Both the position numbers and the translations under genes were made by a program. Under the pieces are notes generated by a model, which ran no database searches, was not told where the DNA came from, and saw only the letters and a list, made by a program, of their open reading frames with translations. Of a DNA stretch of 64,000 nt, positions 49,248-63,297 are shown in pieces (the first letter of the stretch is position 1; each line of letters begins with the position of its first letter). Source of the stretch: Aldrovandia affinis (taxonomy: Eukaryota > Chordata > Actinopteri > Notacanthiformes > Halosauridae); assembly GCA_029706075.1 (NCBI GenBank), contig JAINUG010000174.1:930001-994000 (forward strand). Direction: 5' to 3'.

Positions 49248-50544
49248 TTTATTCAATTTCTTTTTTTTTGTTCTAACAGAAATGTTGTATTTACACTAAA
49301 GGCAGAACCACCCTGTAGCATAACATTCATGTACGGACATATATACAGGGGGACTGCATGAAGAAAAATGGAGTGAGCAACATGGAAATATATGAAAATG
49401 TCCCATATACTCAGACACAGTGGCAAAACTGTGTAATTAGCTTCCCAGGGTGAAAGAATAGACATAATATTTATAGCTACATCCTTTGATGAGGTTATGG
49501 CACACTATTACTTTGTTTCATGACTCAAGTTCAGGAAACATTTTGCCATTTTGTTTGTCTCGCTGTGAAGTCACGAACTGACAATTAGAATGTAAAAACA
49601 TGCACAATGACTGTTGGCTTTGTTCACATCGAATCACAAAAGAGAAACGTATCTATAATTGGTCTGATTTAATGAGCCACTTCTTATTTTCAACTAACCT
49701 ATTTTAATAAAACTTTTGAAGTGGTGTAAACGGGTAGTTCTGCTCCTGTCCAACCATACTGCACAAGTACATCCGTTTGGTCGTAGAGCTAAAGAACAAA
49801 GTTCCCTAGGTACTTTTATTGACTCTCCAAGGGGTGACATCACCTTCTGTAGTGGACATTCACATGCTCGCTGTCGTCTCTGATCTCGGTTACCTGTTTT
49901 CAAACAGGCGTGTTGGTGTGCAATTGTGTGCATTTGTGTCTGTGTATTTGTGTGTGTGTGCATATGCATGTGTGTGTACGTGCACACACTGTGTGTTTGT
50001 GTGTGCTTCTATGTACAACTAAAGCTGCAGGACAGTGGACAGGCCATATCAGACTGCACCTATCTTCCCGTGAGCATGCACCAGCCATCCGAGAGAAGAT
50101 AATTCATTAATCTGCTGCATTACTGCACTCATTTGCTTTCTATTTATCACTGTGAGCATGTGCTATTTGAGATTTTAAATATTTAAATCCGCAATCTGTC
50201 AGCATTATGAAGTTAGCCCATGCCCATGACACCAGCGTCCCATTTGTCACCCTACTTTCCATTTCACACGCTCTCACACATTGCACTGCCCTGACCCACT
50301 TCTTTCCACTGCTGTCTGACAAGACTTTGGGGCTCGTTTCTGTTCAGTTTTTGAGCAGTTTGCTCCAGTGTTAAACCTGGACACTTGAAAGGAGCAATTA
50401 CACTCTAAAGTGAGTCACTTTTCATTGTCTCTCAGGTGTCACACGAGATGGAGATGTGTAGTGAGGTTCAAATTCTCCAAAACAATCTATTTGCATAGCA
50501 TATGCACAAATTAGGATGTGTTCACAGACTTGTGCTTGTGTGTA

Positions 50545-50546
<2 letters not shown>
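49248..50546. other. Noncoding stretch
   Basis: No gene recognised. Degenerate GT-rich region at 49910-50010. Confidence 0.35.

Positions 50547-50596
<50 letters not shown>
50547..50596. repeat. (CA)n(TA)n microsatellite
   Basis: Uninterrupted CA units followed by TA units. Confidence 0.95.
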
Positions 50597-52933
50597 CAGT
50601 GCATACACTGTAGAGAGAAAGAGAGTGTGTGAGAATGACAGAGTGTGTATGATGGTCGATTTGTAAAACCAGTAGCTCAGCACTACAGGAACTGGCTCAT
50701 CCCTGGTGATCTGGGATTATGAACTTGATATACACAGATCAGACTGTCTCTTTGCTAGGAATTCATAATAATCATAATTGTACAAATAAATAAATAAACA
50801 CACACAGACACTCATATATATATATATGATGACTACAAAATGTTTATCTCTTGACAATAAACACATGAACAAAAAGCATTTTTTAAATGAATTGGTTAAA
50901 GACCTTGATGTTAACGACCCATACACAGGTCAGTGGAATTCACTCAGCTGTAGCCCATTTACAGGGGTTTCCTGTCATGTCTTTATACTGCCAGCTTTCA
51001 CTAAGCTGCTTAAAAGCCTGACCCAGGGGAAAGCTGTTAGCTCTGAGGTAACGGGCCTCATCTCTGCTAATTTACCCCAAGACCATTAATGCCACTCGGC
51101 GCCCTCAAAGATATCACACGTGTTCTAAAACACAAAGTGATTATTATTTCACGTGAAAAATGTCCTAATGGACCACAAATGTGAACTGGCCGGGCCTCTT
51201 GCTTCTCGCAATGTTGCGTTCCACATGCAAAATAGCCAACATCAGGGCAGAGGGGTTAGTTCATCAAAGTGCCACTGCTGGAAGGGCAAAGGAAGGACAG
51301 GTTGAGAACAGCTGCTCTCAACCTGGCTTTCCTTTCATTCTTCTGACTGCTGAATGAAGTTATTCTGTCAAAAAACAGCATTTGAGTTTAATTTCAGTTT
51401 TGATATAAATGCATATAGACATTGGAAAGGAAACGGAGTGGTCCGGGCCTTGCGTGGTCTCTCTCTAGACATAAAGCAGAAACAAATAGTGACCTTTAGC
51501 TGGAAAAGGGTTGCAATACTATCAGGGGTACACATGCAACACTGCTTGATTGATTGCTGAACATCTGCATTATAGAGATATAATGACACATTGATAGATA
51601 ATACGACTAATGAATTATCTGTGTGTATCTTTGGCACATTTCCATAATGGTGAAACAGTGAAATAGAATGGTGATTTGCATTGTTCTCATCATCTTAAAG
51701 ATGGCACTTTCTACAGTTCACTGGGAAATTAGAGGTTAAATGATTAATTTGCATGCAAGCTTGTTAGCAAGCCAGATCAATTCAAAACTCAACTAGTCAT
51801 TTTTTTTTTCTTGGTAGGTGCACATATACATCCACAATCAGGTTGAATGCAAACACGGGTATGGGAAATGACAGCAGTTAAAATCTAATCTATCTGACAG
51901 CAAATGTATTACAATCCTATGGCATGTCTAGAGGATGGTATCACTGTCAGTGACTCTCATCTCATCCTTATACCCCAAACATTAAGAATCCCCACCCTAC
52001 TTAATATCAGTCTGTGTGCTCTGAATACATAATTGAGCATTGCTCAGAATGGGGCGAAAATCCATTTTCCAGTCCTTACATGGTATGACATGCTTTTTAA
52101 AATATAACCTGAGCTATATTACATGGCTGACATGATGTTTTTAGCTCTTCAGATTTACCAGATTTGGAACAGAAGAAATGTGCTTGAACCTTATAAGGTT
52201 AGCTAACAGAGTTACATATTTCTTTGTTGTCTCCACAATGAAAAAATGTCACTTATAATGGTTGGCTTTATTCTTTTTAACATACAAAACCTAAATGTAT
52301 TTGGAAATAATATAAATAATCACATTGATATTGTGATGATGTTATATTGTAGTACCAATGTAGTCTAGGCCTGATGGTAAAATTAAATTACAGCCACATG
52401 TTAGCAGTGAGTTCCTGTCTTCACGAATGCCTGAATGACATATTGAATAGGCCTCTCGGTCACTTAGGTGCAGTCACTGCCTGTGGTACAAGTAGTGGTG
52501 GTTTGTTTCCTGACAGAATGGCTCCGATCGCACTTGGTGTTCAAAGTATACTGTAGCTATACTGGACACGGGGCAAGACGTGCCCAGCATGATGGTATAG
52601 AGATCCAGTAGGACAGTCCAATAAAAAGTGTATTAGCGCCAGAATATGTCCATTGAAAAGGCAGGGCAGTGTAACAAATACATCTGCCACAACAAGCAGG
52701 CATGATGTGAAGGATCCTTCTGTGGCCTCATTAAGACATTTAGATATTTTAGAAATGCGGCAAAGTTACTTCCTGTTGCAAGGGGATATTTCAGTTTGAT
52801 TCCAACAGTTCTATCCCTGGTGTGCCACCCACTTACCACAGTGCATTTCTATTTACAGGAACTATGTGATAAATAAGCTACAGGCTGTTGAGTGCCCCTC
52901 TCAAAAGCTACCGTGGGATGACAGCATTCTATA
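50597..52933. other. Noncoding; possible conserved element near 50930-51120
   Basis: No gene recognised. Around 50930-51120 there is a unique-looking segment (GCTTAAAAGCCTGACCCAGG, GGTAACGGGCCTCATCTCTG) that may be conserved. Confidence 0.3.
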
Positions 52934-53168
52934 GGCGGCAGTGTTGGGCATAATGGTTAAGGAAGGAACTGGGCTTGTAACGCAAAGGTTGAAAGTTCGA
53001 TTCCCAGGTGGGGCACTGCCGTTGTACCCTTGAGCAAGGTACTTAACCTGAATTGCTTCAGTAAAATATCCAGCTGTATAAATGGATTGTACGTAAAGAA
53101 ATGTGAACTGTGTAAGTCGCTCTGGATAAGAGCGTCTGCTAAATGCCTAAAATGTAATGTAATGTAAA
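52934..53168 (+). repeat. tRNA-derived SINE with CAAGGTACTTAACC core
   Basis: Head GGGCATAATGGTTAAGGAAG with B box GAAAGTTCGATTCCCAGG, core ACTGCCGTTGTACCCTTGAG, CAAGGTACTTAACCTGAATT, AAAATATCCAGCTGTATAAA, tail CGCTCTGGATAAGAGCGTCT and short TGTAA/AATGT repeats. Nearly identical over the core to the minus-strand copy at 25738-25957, so both inserted fairly recently. Confidence 0.9.
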
Positions 53169-55873
53169 TGTCTTTATTGTGATCTTTCCCTATAGTTTCC
53201 AATCATATTCCAATAATTGTGTGCATGAATTTATGAATCTAAGCTGTGGATGAAAATATATACACAAAGGTCAATGATTTGAAAGGGTACACAAAAGAAA
53301 CTGCATTAGAAGTGGTAAAAGTGTTACTCCTTTGCCATTGTCTTTAGTTTTAGTAATAAGAGTGATAGCGGTGTCTCACAGCCCTCCTGTTATCCCTATC
53401 AGTGAAAGGCTTACTTGTGTCCTCCTCTCCACTCAGCTGGACTAATGTGTCCTAATGCACATTGCTGAGTCTTGCTCTGAACTACCTCTTTTCTGCTGTC
53501 TCCTCTTTCTGCACATTCTGAATAAAAAATATAAAAAAACATTTACCTCTTTAAATGGAAAACAATGCTGTGTATGAGGTTTTATCCTTGACATGCCTTA
53601 TATCCTTGATTCACTGGTCATACTGTAGTCTCACTGCCTGGTATAAATGGAATGTGAAAGAAAAATGAAAGTGTTTAAAAAAGTGGCATTCAACAGGTTG
53701 CAGAGACAGACAGCATCTGACGTGAGAGGAAACTGCTGCTTCAGCACTTTAACTTTGCCTCCTTTATCCTCTGTAGCACTTACTGAACTGCTAAAGGGAT
53801 TCAAATTATATACTTGGGATGTTTTTCAAACTAGTGAATTGTGGTTAGTTTTTTCTCTGCAGCTGTTAAGCAACTAATTAAGGCCATCATAAGATTACAT
53901 TTTGGATGTTCCTTATCTAAAGATTATATGATAGCTAATTACGTCAGGGCTTCAACATGGCCAAATAATGGTTGTGTCAAGTGTACACAATATGTTATCT
54001 CAGGATTATAAGACAACATGATGTGCTATCTCAGGCCATTGTGACAACATCATATTTTACCCTATGCATTGAGAGTTAGCTAGCTATCCTCTTATCATTA
54101 TCACTGAATAGCCTTGCTAGCCACTGATATCAGGTTGTGGTTTTGACTAGAACAACTGTTTAATGAGATGGTACCTTCACTTTTCAAGTGTTTTCAAATG
54201 CATCACCCATTATTCTGTAGCAAGCTCAAAAAAATCTAACTGTATGTTAATTGCGGAGTGAGTCTGTAAATATAATACCCTACCCCCAAATAATAATAAC
54301 CACCATCACCATCATCATCATCGTCCAATCCGAAACCAAGGAACATCCCAGCAATTATTACATAATAATGAGTGTGAAACTTATCTGCAGGAGTTGAGCT
54401 CAGTGGCCATCAGTGAGCTGTCAAAGATTTGGGCGGTGAGTTGTTATTCCAGCTGATGCTGATGAGCTCTACTCAAGAAGTGGAGTGCATGCAATGCTCA
54501 CTCGCCTTCACTCTCCATCTAAGATACATCTTTACCTTTTGTTAGAATGACACAATTATGAGCAAAACAAAAATCTCTACATTTGAGATCCAATACTGTA
54601 ATATTACACATTGACATATCTCAGTAGCATATGGTAGCTTGTTGGTATGTGATTTCACTGTTTCATTTTATCCCTTATAACCACCTGCCATAGAAATATA
54701 TAAATATGTTATTATCATTTTAACTGTAATTGGCAGGTGTTCGCCATTATTAGTGTTTTTGAGGCGGTCATTGTAGCCCTCTGCTACATTGGTAGAAAGA
54801 GTCGATTCAACCTCTGTCTGCCATGATCATAAAGATACATTTCAGACGTACATTTTAGAAACAAATCCAAACAAACGAAGAAGAAAAAAAACCATTAGGA
54901 TATGTCAAGATCTTGATGAAATGACTGACCCAAACTGTGTTTCGTGATGCTTTTATGATGGTCAATAACCATACTGCTTCTAAAAAGGTCATAATCAAAA
55001 CAGTGTTGCTATTTATTCCTTCTTAATGGCGCTAAATAAATGATACAACAGGGTAGCATATAATTGTATTATGTATGACTGGAGCGTGAGTGTTCAATAC
55101 TGTTTGCTAGTTTATAAGAATTAATATTTCAGAGACTATTAATCAATGTATTTACATAGGTAGGTATGCAGAGACAGTATGTGGTGCATCGTCTTTTATA
55201 TTCTCTTTAGTTTTTTCTTATGTTTGTTTTTTGTTTTTCCCTCATTTATCTGTATACAAAACTTTGTAAATTTAGCCAAATATTTTGTCCTTCAGCGATT
55301 TGTCAAACCACTCTTAATAATTCAAAGTAAATGTCTGACAATGTTTTTAGAACACGCGTAGTGTTTTTTCTTTTGCATAATGTAAAATGACAACTTTAGA
55401 ACACATCCACGTTGTTGCACTCCAGATTATAGGCTTCTACTTCCATGGTATCTCTTGATACACACCAGTTTGATTTGGGTTTAAAAAGCTTAGACGTTGT
55501 TTTTTTTTGCCTTGTCAGCTTTCAGAGTAACTTTACACATTGTTAAGAAACCAATTTTAAAAATGAGTTGAGATCATTTACATTTTAAGTGGTAACAACT
55601 TAAAGATTGAATTCCTTCAAATAATTTTGCTCTCTCCAACAATATGCCTGTGCATATGGAAAAGTGATTATTTAAAATTGCAATCTTATCTCTTGTAATC
55701 ACTATTCTACATCAAGAATTAATCATGTACAAATGGTGCAATTGCAGTTTCTTTAAAATCGGACCCCTGTTTTACAGTTTTACTCTCCCTGTTCAATCAC
55801 TAAATGTTTTCCCTCTCCCAACAAAGCTATTTTCCATTTGGATGTGCCATCCACAAATCCCCTTACTTGTATA
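53169..55873. other. Noncoding stretch
   Basis: No gene recognised. Short CAT/CAC run at 54300-54325. Confidence 0.35.
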
Positions 55874-57599
55874 CATTACCCTCCAAAATTATTCACACCC
55901 TTCAGAAAGATGAGAAAATAAGGTTGTATAAATTAAATGATACAGGTATAATACAGAAGAAAAATGGGGAAATTATATTCTCATTATATACTAATACAAT
56001 TGCTCAGAGAAAAAGATTTTGTTTAAACAATAAATATTTACCCCCACAAAGATATTTGTCATAATTATTCACACCCCTAATAATTATTGAAAATAATCCA
56101 ACAAAAATAAATAACTGCATTAACATGCTACTTTTTAAAGTTAATCTTAATCTTAGGAAACTATATTGTGACCTTCCATGGCTTCCTGTCTCCTGCGGTA
56201 CACAACTGAGCTAACACACAAGTGTCATGGCAAGGGAAAGAAACAAGACAAAGGGTTATTGACCTTCACATGTCAAACAAATAAACAGAAAATGAAAAGT
56301 TGTATTTGTTTAATTTGTTGCGTAGCATTGCAAACTTGTAATGCAGATAAAGAAATATGAATGATGTGTTTAAAACAGAGCTGTCGTTGTGTGAATCCTG
56401 AAATGCATAAAAATAGACAGAACTTAATAAATTCCTAATTTATTACATGCCGTTTACTAGTGGAGCATACATACTAAAATACTGAGAAATGTCATTCATT
56501 TGAGGAGGAATTTATTCAACATTTTTTGTAGCCTATATATAATTCTGCTAGAGGTCTGGTCCTACAGTTGGGCGGCGCTTCTAGGCATACGACTCGGATC
56601 GATGTTATCGCTTATCAACGTCGCAGCTGGTGATGGAGGTGTCTGTAGGGTGTCCTATTTCTTCCCACCGCATCTCTGTGCAGCTCGTTTCCTCGTCCTC
56701 TGCCCTTGTCTCCTACCCTTGTCTCCTTATGAAGTTTCATTCAATCGAAAAGGAGAAGGACATGAGGGTAGGAAACAAGGAAACACAGAAAGACTATTGG
56801 GACACGGCCAAAGTCTCCAAATCTCCAAATCTACCATCTCCATGCGAATAGGCTTTTTGGAAGGGCAATCCACAAAAATAAGCATCTGGGTTTTTTTGGC
56901 CATGCACACCAGCGGTTGGCACTTATGTTGAAAAGAGCATCATACCTTTATGGTGGGGGATCTTCGATGTTATGCGGTTGTTTTGCATCTACTTGTCCTG
57001 GGGATTTTGTTAAGATCAATGAATTATTTCGAATTCAACTATCCCTTCTCTATTACTATGAGCTCGCCGCTGCAACCCTGGGACCGACAGTGACAAAGGT
57101 GCCGAACCGCCTCCTCTGAGATGGAACTCCCTTGGCTGTGGCCTGTAACTCCGATACACTCAGAGCCACTTTGTATGCGGTGATCTCCTGCCGGCTTCCC
57201 TCCCCCATCCCTCTGGAGCGGACAGTCAATCGCCGCTCCCGAACGGGGCTCCCAGAGAAGGGCCATGAGAACCTCAGCCGCGGTGGGCAACTTCCACTCT
57301 GGGCAAGTGCCTTTACCTATTACCCCACCCTGGGGCCCAGTACCAAAATGTTTTGGTTAAAAACCTGGTTCCCTCTGCCAGGAAGCTGAAACTTGGCCAC
57401 AAATGGAACTTTCAGCAAGACAATGATCCCAATCATACCTCAAAATAAATAATACATTTTTCTATGAGCTATTGTATTAGTATAAAACAATACAATTTTT
57501 CCAGTTTTTTACCATACAATATAGCTCATTACCTGCATTTTTATTTTGTACAGCCTTCTTTGCTTATTTTTAGGGTGTGAATAATTGTGGAGGGCAATG
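55874..57599 (+). mobile_element. Tc1-type transposon carrying a SINE
   Basis: Ends CATTACCCTCCAAAATTATT with CACACCC and GGGTGTGAATAATTGTGGAG with GGCAATG are inverted repeats; TA precedes the left one. Plus-strand pieces at 56800-57000 match Tc1 transposase coding (AAAGTCTCCAAATCTCCAAA, GGCTTTTTGGAAGGGC, AGAGCATCATACCTTTATGG, GTGGGGGATCTTCGATGTTA), and 57398-57450 matches the later QQDNDP region (TTTCAGCAAGACAATGATCC). Several parts are missing; not functional. Confidence 0.85.
57055..57340 (-). repeat. SINE inserted in the Tc1 at 55874-57599
   Basis: On the minus strand: GGGCCCCAGGGTGGGG head with TAAAGGCACTTGCCCAGAGT, body GGAGCGGCGATTGACTGTCC, CCAGAGGGATGGGGGAGGGA, GTGTATCGGAGTTACAGGCC, TCTCAGAGGAGGCG, and CCTTTGTCACTGTCGGTCCC. 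The head matches the SINE at 8428. It separates two transposase blocks of the Tc1 and so is younger than it. No target duplication was seen. Confidence 0.8.
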
Positions 57600-60589
57600 T
57601 TGTTAAAATTTCTGTCTGAAGAACCGATCGACTGAGGACGACAAAATGACAGCCGCATCGTTTGTAGTCAATGATACGAGGTGAAGTCGGGAATGCTGGG
57701 ATGTGTAGCTGTCATACAGATCATAAATCCAGCTACCTTGCCTTTACAACCACGATCATAATGGCAGCCTTGTCCTTTGGGAAGAGTGAAGCTTAGGGTG
57801 GTTTACGTGAGTACAAGAGATGTTTTCAGACAAGGTCAGACAAGGGCTGTCAGGGGAAATGTGGATTCCGTCACCATTGCTGTCTTGTGCCATCCAACAT
57901 GCTTTATCTTTTATTTTTTACTTATTATCTCATGTCCTTAATATCTGCAGGTCCTCAGCATAAGATATACTAAATAGGAAGCCTGTTGTATCCATGCTAT
58001 ATTAGGCTAGCCAAAGCTGACCTTTCCCAGTGATGGTGGGCCCTGGGAGTTTTGCCACAGCAACACTAAGGAGTAGACAGTAAACAGCAGCATCTTTTGC
58101 TTCTAAGAAGCTCCTAAGCCTATCATGAATGAGGGAACATAGAAGTCAAGGACCAGAGAGAGAGAGAGAGAGAGAGAGAGGGACAGAGAGTGAGAGGGAG
58201 GGAGAGGGAAAAGGAGAAGGGGGGGGATTAAATTAGGCAGCGCTCTCTGAAATGGCCATGTTTGATGTTCAAGATGTTTTCCAATTCCTAATTATCCTCT
58301 GACGTACGATTAGAATAAGTCTAACAGGCATCCATGCTGATAATGCCATTCTGTAATAATATGTACCCTACATGTGACATCCTGCAGTACGTTTTTGTTC
58401 ATCTCTATTTGGGAATAAGGCACACAGATTGATTCATATAGAGAGACTGTCATATTTTTACAATGGAAATAAATTACAAAGAAGCAATACAAATGTTCTT
58501 GGAAGGGATGCAGTTGTTTCATACAGCCTTATATCAATACCACTGTTTCCACATTCAATTGTTCAGTTATAGATATGATAAAAATAATGAAAATATCTGG
58601 GAATTCCATCTGTTTTATCGATGGATGTGCAAAATATGTACCTTCCCGAAATTCAGGTATTGGCCTTTGTGAACTTCAGCCTGAAAAAGAGTCAGTAAAT
58701 CACATTCAAGCTCATTAGTCAAAGATCACTCAGAAAATCAATAGAACAGACGAAGCCACCACCTTCAAAAGTGCCCAAAGGTAAGAAAGGGAACAGTCTC
58801 AATATTGTTCAATACAAGAGGTCAACGGGGGTGACATGCCAGAGCTGGCAAACAACGTGGCTTGCCCTCGCAGTGCGGAAACCTCCAGAGTAACATGATG
58901 CTTCAGTTCGAAGCATTCCATGTTCTTACACAATGACCTTCAGTGTGCAAGCCTGACCTATAGGCCGCAGAAAGAAGGACCCGTGTCCAGCTGTGCAAAC
59001 TCTTCATAATCAGGGAGGCGCGACCAGTACGCCTATAATCAAGACATCACAAACTCGTTTGATTGAACATCAGAATAATGCAACTCAGTCCATGCCTTTT
59101 GCTATAGCGGCAAACATATGTCAAGAATAATATGGGGCACAATGAATCAAGAGGAAAAATCTGTTGTGCAGAAATATACATATCCCTAGCTGTTTAGTTA
59201 TGGTGCCGATACAAGGGAGACAATGTAAGAAGGATGTGACAGTTTTATTAAAAGTTAGAAGGATATCTTGTGAAAGTGCAGGAGTGGAAACATTTTGAAA
59301 TGATTACGCATTGCTTTTCAAAACAGGCATAGTTTCAGGCAACAGCTTTTTCAAAAAATGCACAGTCAAACCTGACTGTCATCGCCACTGACAACAAGGC
59401 TGTCTGTGATTTTTGCATATTGGCCCGTGCTAATCTGCCATGACGTTAACTCCCATGCAGTATTCATATTTGAGTGGGTGCTCTGGCCAAAATGCTTGAA
59501 CATGACAAGGAGATGCATGTATCGCTTCAGACATCCTTCCTTGGACGGCCTTTTAATTTACGTCTCTCCAAGCCGCATCAGAGACCTGGCAGCCCCGCGA
59601 TGGCAGGAAGCCGTTTAATGAAGGTGCTGCATGCAACATTGTTCCATTCCATATCATTTCAAACACACTTTTTAAAAGGGCTTCTCTTTTAGAAACCCCT
59701 TTCCACCCATGACACAGACTTAAACTGGTCAGTAATAAGTCAAGTTCTTTTGGCTATTTAAAACCCAGCACAGGAAAGGCTTACACACTGTAAGGCTTAA
59801 TGCTAGAGGGGTCTTGACAATTGATTCCCTGTCTTCGCAGAGCCAACTCAAGCCACTCCCATGTGTTACATCCTGCCATACAGTGCTTAGATCACAAATT
59901 CCAGAGAGATCAGCTCGCTGGCACAACCCTACTACAGCAGTGCCACTATTGTTTGGTATTAAAGCCATTTCCATGTTAAAATATGGGATATCTATCTGAA
60001 TAATACAGTTATTCTGTGACACTTTTTCCAATTTGGCATCACTGAAATGACAATTTCCTGAACTGGCCGGTTTCTTAAATTATTATTCATACAGTTCATG
60101 TTATAGAAGTTAGATAGAATCATTATACCTCTATCCTTAAAGCAAAATGAATAGTGTGTTTATCTTTTCTTTACAAGCTTATGCATTATGTACATTAATA
60201 GCTTAACTCTTATTTGCAAATATGTCAAAAAAACTGTAAAGTTACAAAATTGACACATTTTGATTGATTCCAGGGTTCAGTATTTTTGCACTTGTATATC
60301 GTACATGTAACTATTACAATGCTACTTTTGCACAATGAACACAAAATCCATGCATGGCCTTTCAACACAGGCTTCTCCCAGGGGAAGCTCCTGGGCCACT
60401 GAAATGTGTTGAAAAAAATTCAAAACATATCACGCCATCTACTTTCTGGATAGGAGCAGGTTTTAAGCTTGAATCCCTTCCTAGTAAACCATTTTAAGCG
60501 ATAGGTTGAATAAAACATAAATAAAATGGTGTTTTCCGAGTTTGGTCATTCGGTCTGGAACATATAATATTCATGTTGCTGGTTGTGCT
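57600..60589. other. Noncoding stretch
   Basis: No gene recognised. A ZNF143-like sequence lies on the minus strand at about 57692-57712 (AGCTACACATCCCAGCATTC). Regions 58740-59080 and 59450-59640 have higher complexity but no coding signature. Confidence 0.35.
58156..58216. repeat. (GA)n purine-rich repeat
   Basis: About 12 uninterrupted GA units (roughly 58158-58180) followed by G/A-only sequence. Confidence 0.9.
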
Positions 60590-61090
60590 GCTCTTTCCGT
60601 GAGAGTCTGTTTGCTTCTCTAGACCTGCTCGTCCCAGTTTTGGGTCCAGGCCCTTGCCTTCTTCTGCCTGAGCTATTGCAACTACCCATTGGCCAGCCTC
60701 TCTGCCTGAGCCACCAGACCACTTCAGCTCATTGATAACACCGCTGTTCGGCTGGTCTTCGACCCGTGGTACATTGTGGTATACCCATGCCTCACTTCTC
60801 CTTGTCTCCCCTCACTGGCTTCCAACTGCAGCTTGAATTTAATTCAAGACTCTGTTGCTTGCCAACAAAGCAGTCAAGGGCATGGCTCTCTCATACCTTC
60901 AGTCCATCATCAGACATCACACCCCTGCATGAGCTCTCTCTGCTTCATAACCTCTGCTTACCTGGCAGTTCTTCCCCGCCATGCACCCACATCCCAGGCT
61001 CTTGTCTCTGTCCTCACTGGCCCCCACAATGGCAGAATGAGCTACCTGCTAGTATCAGGACCACAAAATTCCTCACCATGTTCTAACACT
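60590..61090 (+). mobile_element. L2-like LINE, ORF2 3' fragment
   Basis: One frame encodes LSYCNYPLASLSA, then RPLQLIDNTAVRLVFDP, matching the 'LDYCNALLAGLP...RPLQLIQNAAARLVF' block downstream of the reverse transcriptase in L2-type fish LINEs. A shifted frame near the end gives WQNELPASIRTTKFLTMF, matching the 'WNELP-x-SIR-x-x-x-S-x-x-F' end of that block. Stops and frame changes show it is dead; 5' regions are missing. Confidence 0.8.
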
Positions 61091-61118
61091 GACAGAATAC
61101 GAAAACCCGACTTTTTCC

Positions 61119-61119
61119 A

Positions 61120-61153
<34 letters not shown>

Positions 61154-61164
61154 CACATATATAT
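61119..61164. repeat. (GT)n(AT)n microsatellite
   Basis: GTGTGTGTGTGTGTGTGTAT followed by AT/CATAT units, just after the LINE fragment. Confidence 0.9.
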
Positions 61165-63297
61165 AATATTGCATTATTTTCAGCCAGAGGCGTGGATACA
61201 TTTATAACTGTATGGTAATGAGTACCTTGGGAGCTACACCGTCTGTACATTTTCTGATAAGAGCTTCATTTGCTATCACAGGCGTCCCTCTATAGAAAGC
61301 TCTCTTTATGTTTGCAAGTAAGAGTTGGATCTGGGTATTTCTATAGTTTGCTACCCACAGCATGTTTCAAGATTTCAATGTTTATATTTAATGAAACTAC
61401 AGCCAATTGTCCACAATACTGATGTACTGGTGTGTGAGTCTGAATACAATTATATGGAACATTTTGGCAAATGTGAAATGCTTTTAATGGTAAAGCCTTG
61501 ATAAGAAATGCCATTCAATAAGCTGAAGCGCTCTTGACATCTCTTGACTCTCAGCCCACATCTGTCTTCTTCTGTGGTGTCTTTCAGTGTTTGCTTTCAC
61601 AACTTGACAAAACTCTGAAACTGAAAAACTCACATGAAACTGAATTGCTTTATGGGAAACCCATTTTTAAAATAATCATAAATTATGAATCTGTACTGGT
61701 TGAAATAATATCTTTGAATTCACTGTGTTTTTCACTGCTTTTATAGACATGTTTGTTCCAACGTTAAACACAAAAAATAAAGGTTTGCCACACTTGCAGG
61801 ATTTAAACTACACACATTCAACATCCCTTGTTAGTGAAACATACCACTATGGTGCACTATTGCAGGGGGTAGTGTGGCTTATGTAATAAACAATGTTTAT
61901 TGCATAAGCCATGTGACGTGTAATTGCTTAAACTGAAACTGAATGGAATGCAATTGACATTATTGAACATTTTGGAGGACTGAAATCTATGCTGATTATA
62001 AATCTTTCTATGAAAAACTGAATTCATAATAATTTGGCTAAAATCATGCATGCCATAGGCCACAGTTAAAGCACAATGTGAAATGTTATCTCAACCATAC
62101 CGACAAAATCTTCCCACAACACACAAAAGCTAAACGAAGGGAACTAAATGGTTAAAATTTGGCTAACAAGTTAGAAAAGGACCACAAAGTGAAGCGGTGT
62201 ATATTGCCCGAGTAGTGGATCTGATTTGGGGCGGCAGGGGCCCTCTACCAGACCAGTCTACGAGACAAGAATACGAATAAAGACAAAAAAATCTCAGCTC
62301 AAAACCGTGGAAAATTCTTAACAAAATGCTAAATGAGCGCACTTCATTAAAAGTACAGACGTCTGCACATTGGAATCACAGGACAACGTGGTATGAATCT
62401 CAGTCCTTTCAAAGCACGATTTGAAAGGGGAGGGGGAAAACAATGTTTATAACAAACTTCTTAAAGCCATTTTCGTTCGGCTCAGAATGCCATAATTACT
62501 TTGGTGATTATTTTCTGTCCGGTACATGAAAAGCTCTTAAATCCGAAAACTGCTTTATGTAGCAAAAGGTATAGGATCCTCATTGATGGCGATGTGAAGA
62601 TTTTCTCTTTAATGTTTTAGCTCAACAGGCACAATTGCGTATTCAAAAAATCACCATGACAACTCCGAGGCTGACATTTTTTTTCCCCTCTTCCCTTTGC
62701 AATTCAATTCTTCCTTTTAATTCTCCCACCCCCTCTCTCTAAATGACAATGTAACGGCTTGGATCCCGGGACAGCGCCGACTTCTAGAATTTTTAAAAAT
62801 AGAATGATGGTTGCAAACCGTGCTATCACAAGGAGATTAATTTAAAGCATGCCTAAATGCATGTATCGTGCGGACAGCTGATTCACCCGTCATTATCAAC
62901 ATACAATAAACTGGCTACATTATTGTATTAGCTACATTGACCCATTCCCAAGTATTTACATTTTCCCTCAACCCTCAAAAAACCTTCAATTTACAACAAG
63001 TGTCTGGCTACATTGAGATCATGGTTACATGTCGATTCTTGGTAACACTTCTTGTGTTTTAAGTCGAACGATAGGGCTAACAATTGAGCACGTACATGAC
63101 TATAATTTTAATTATCCTTGTAAAGATTTAGCAATGCAGTCATTGCTTGATTGTGGTGCTGAGCACCCGCGCCAGGGAAGAAAAAAAGCGTGTATCATGG
63201 TCCTACATTTTAAGATTCACTTGTTCGAAGTGATACAATAAATGGAGACGCATATACGTGCAATAATTATAATCTGGATTCTAACGGCGACCGATTA
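61165..63297. other. Noncoding stretch with one strong palindrome
   Basis: No gene recognised. A near-perfect inverted repeat lies at 61875-61911 (see findings). 62400-62780 is unique-looking and might include regulatory sequence. Confidence 0.35.

Noticed and set aside
56500-56931. 143-residue open frame on the plus strand
   Set aside because: It lies wholly inside a decayed Tc1 transposon, and its sequence does not match the transposase frame throughout.
60776-61207. 143-residue open frame on the plus strand
   Set aside because: It lies over an L2-like LINE fragment in a frame other than the recognisable one, and ends in a microsatellite.
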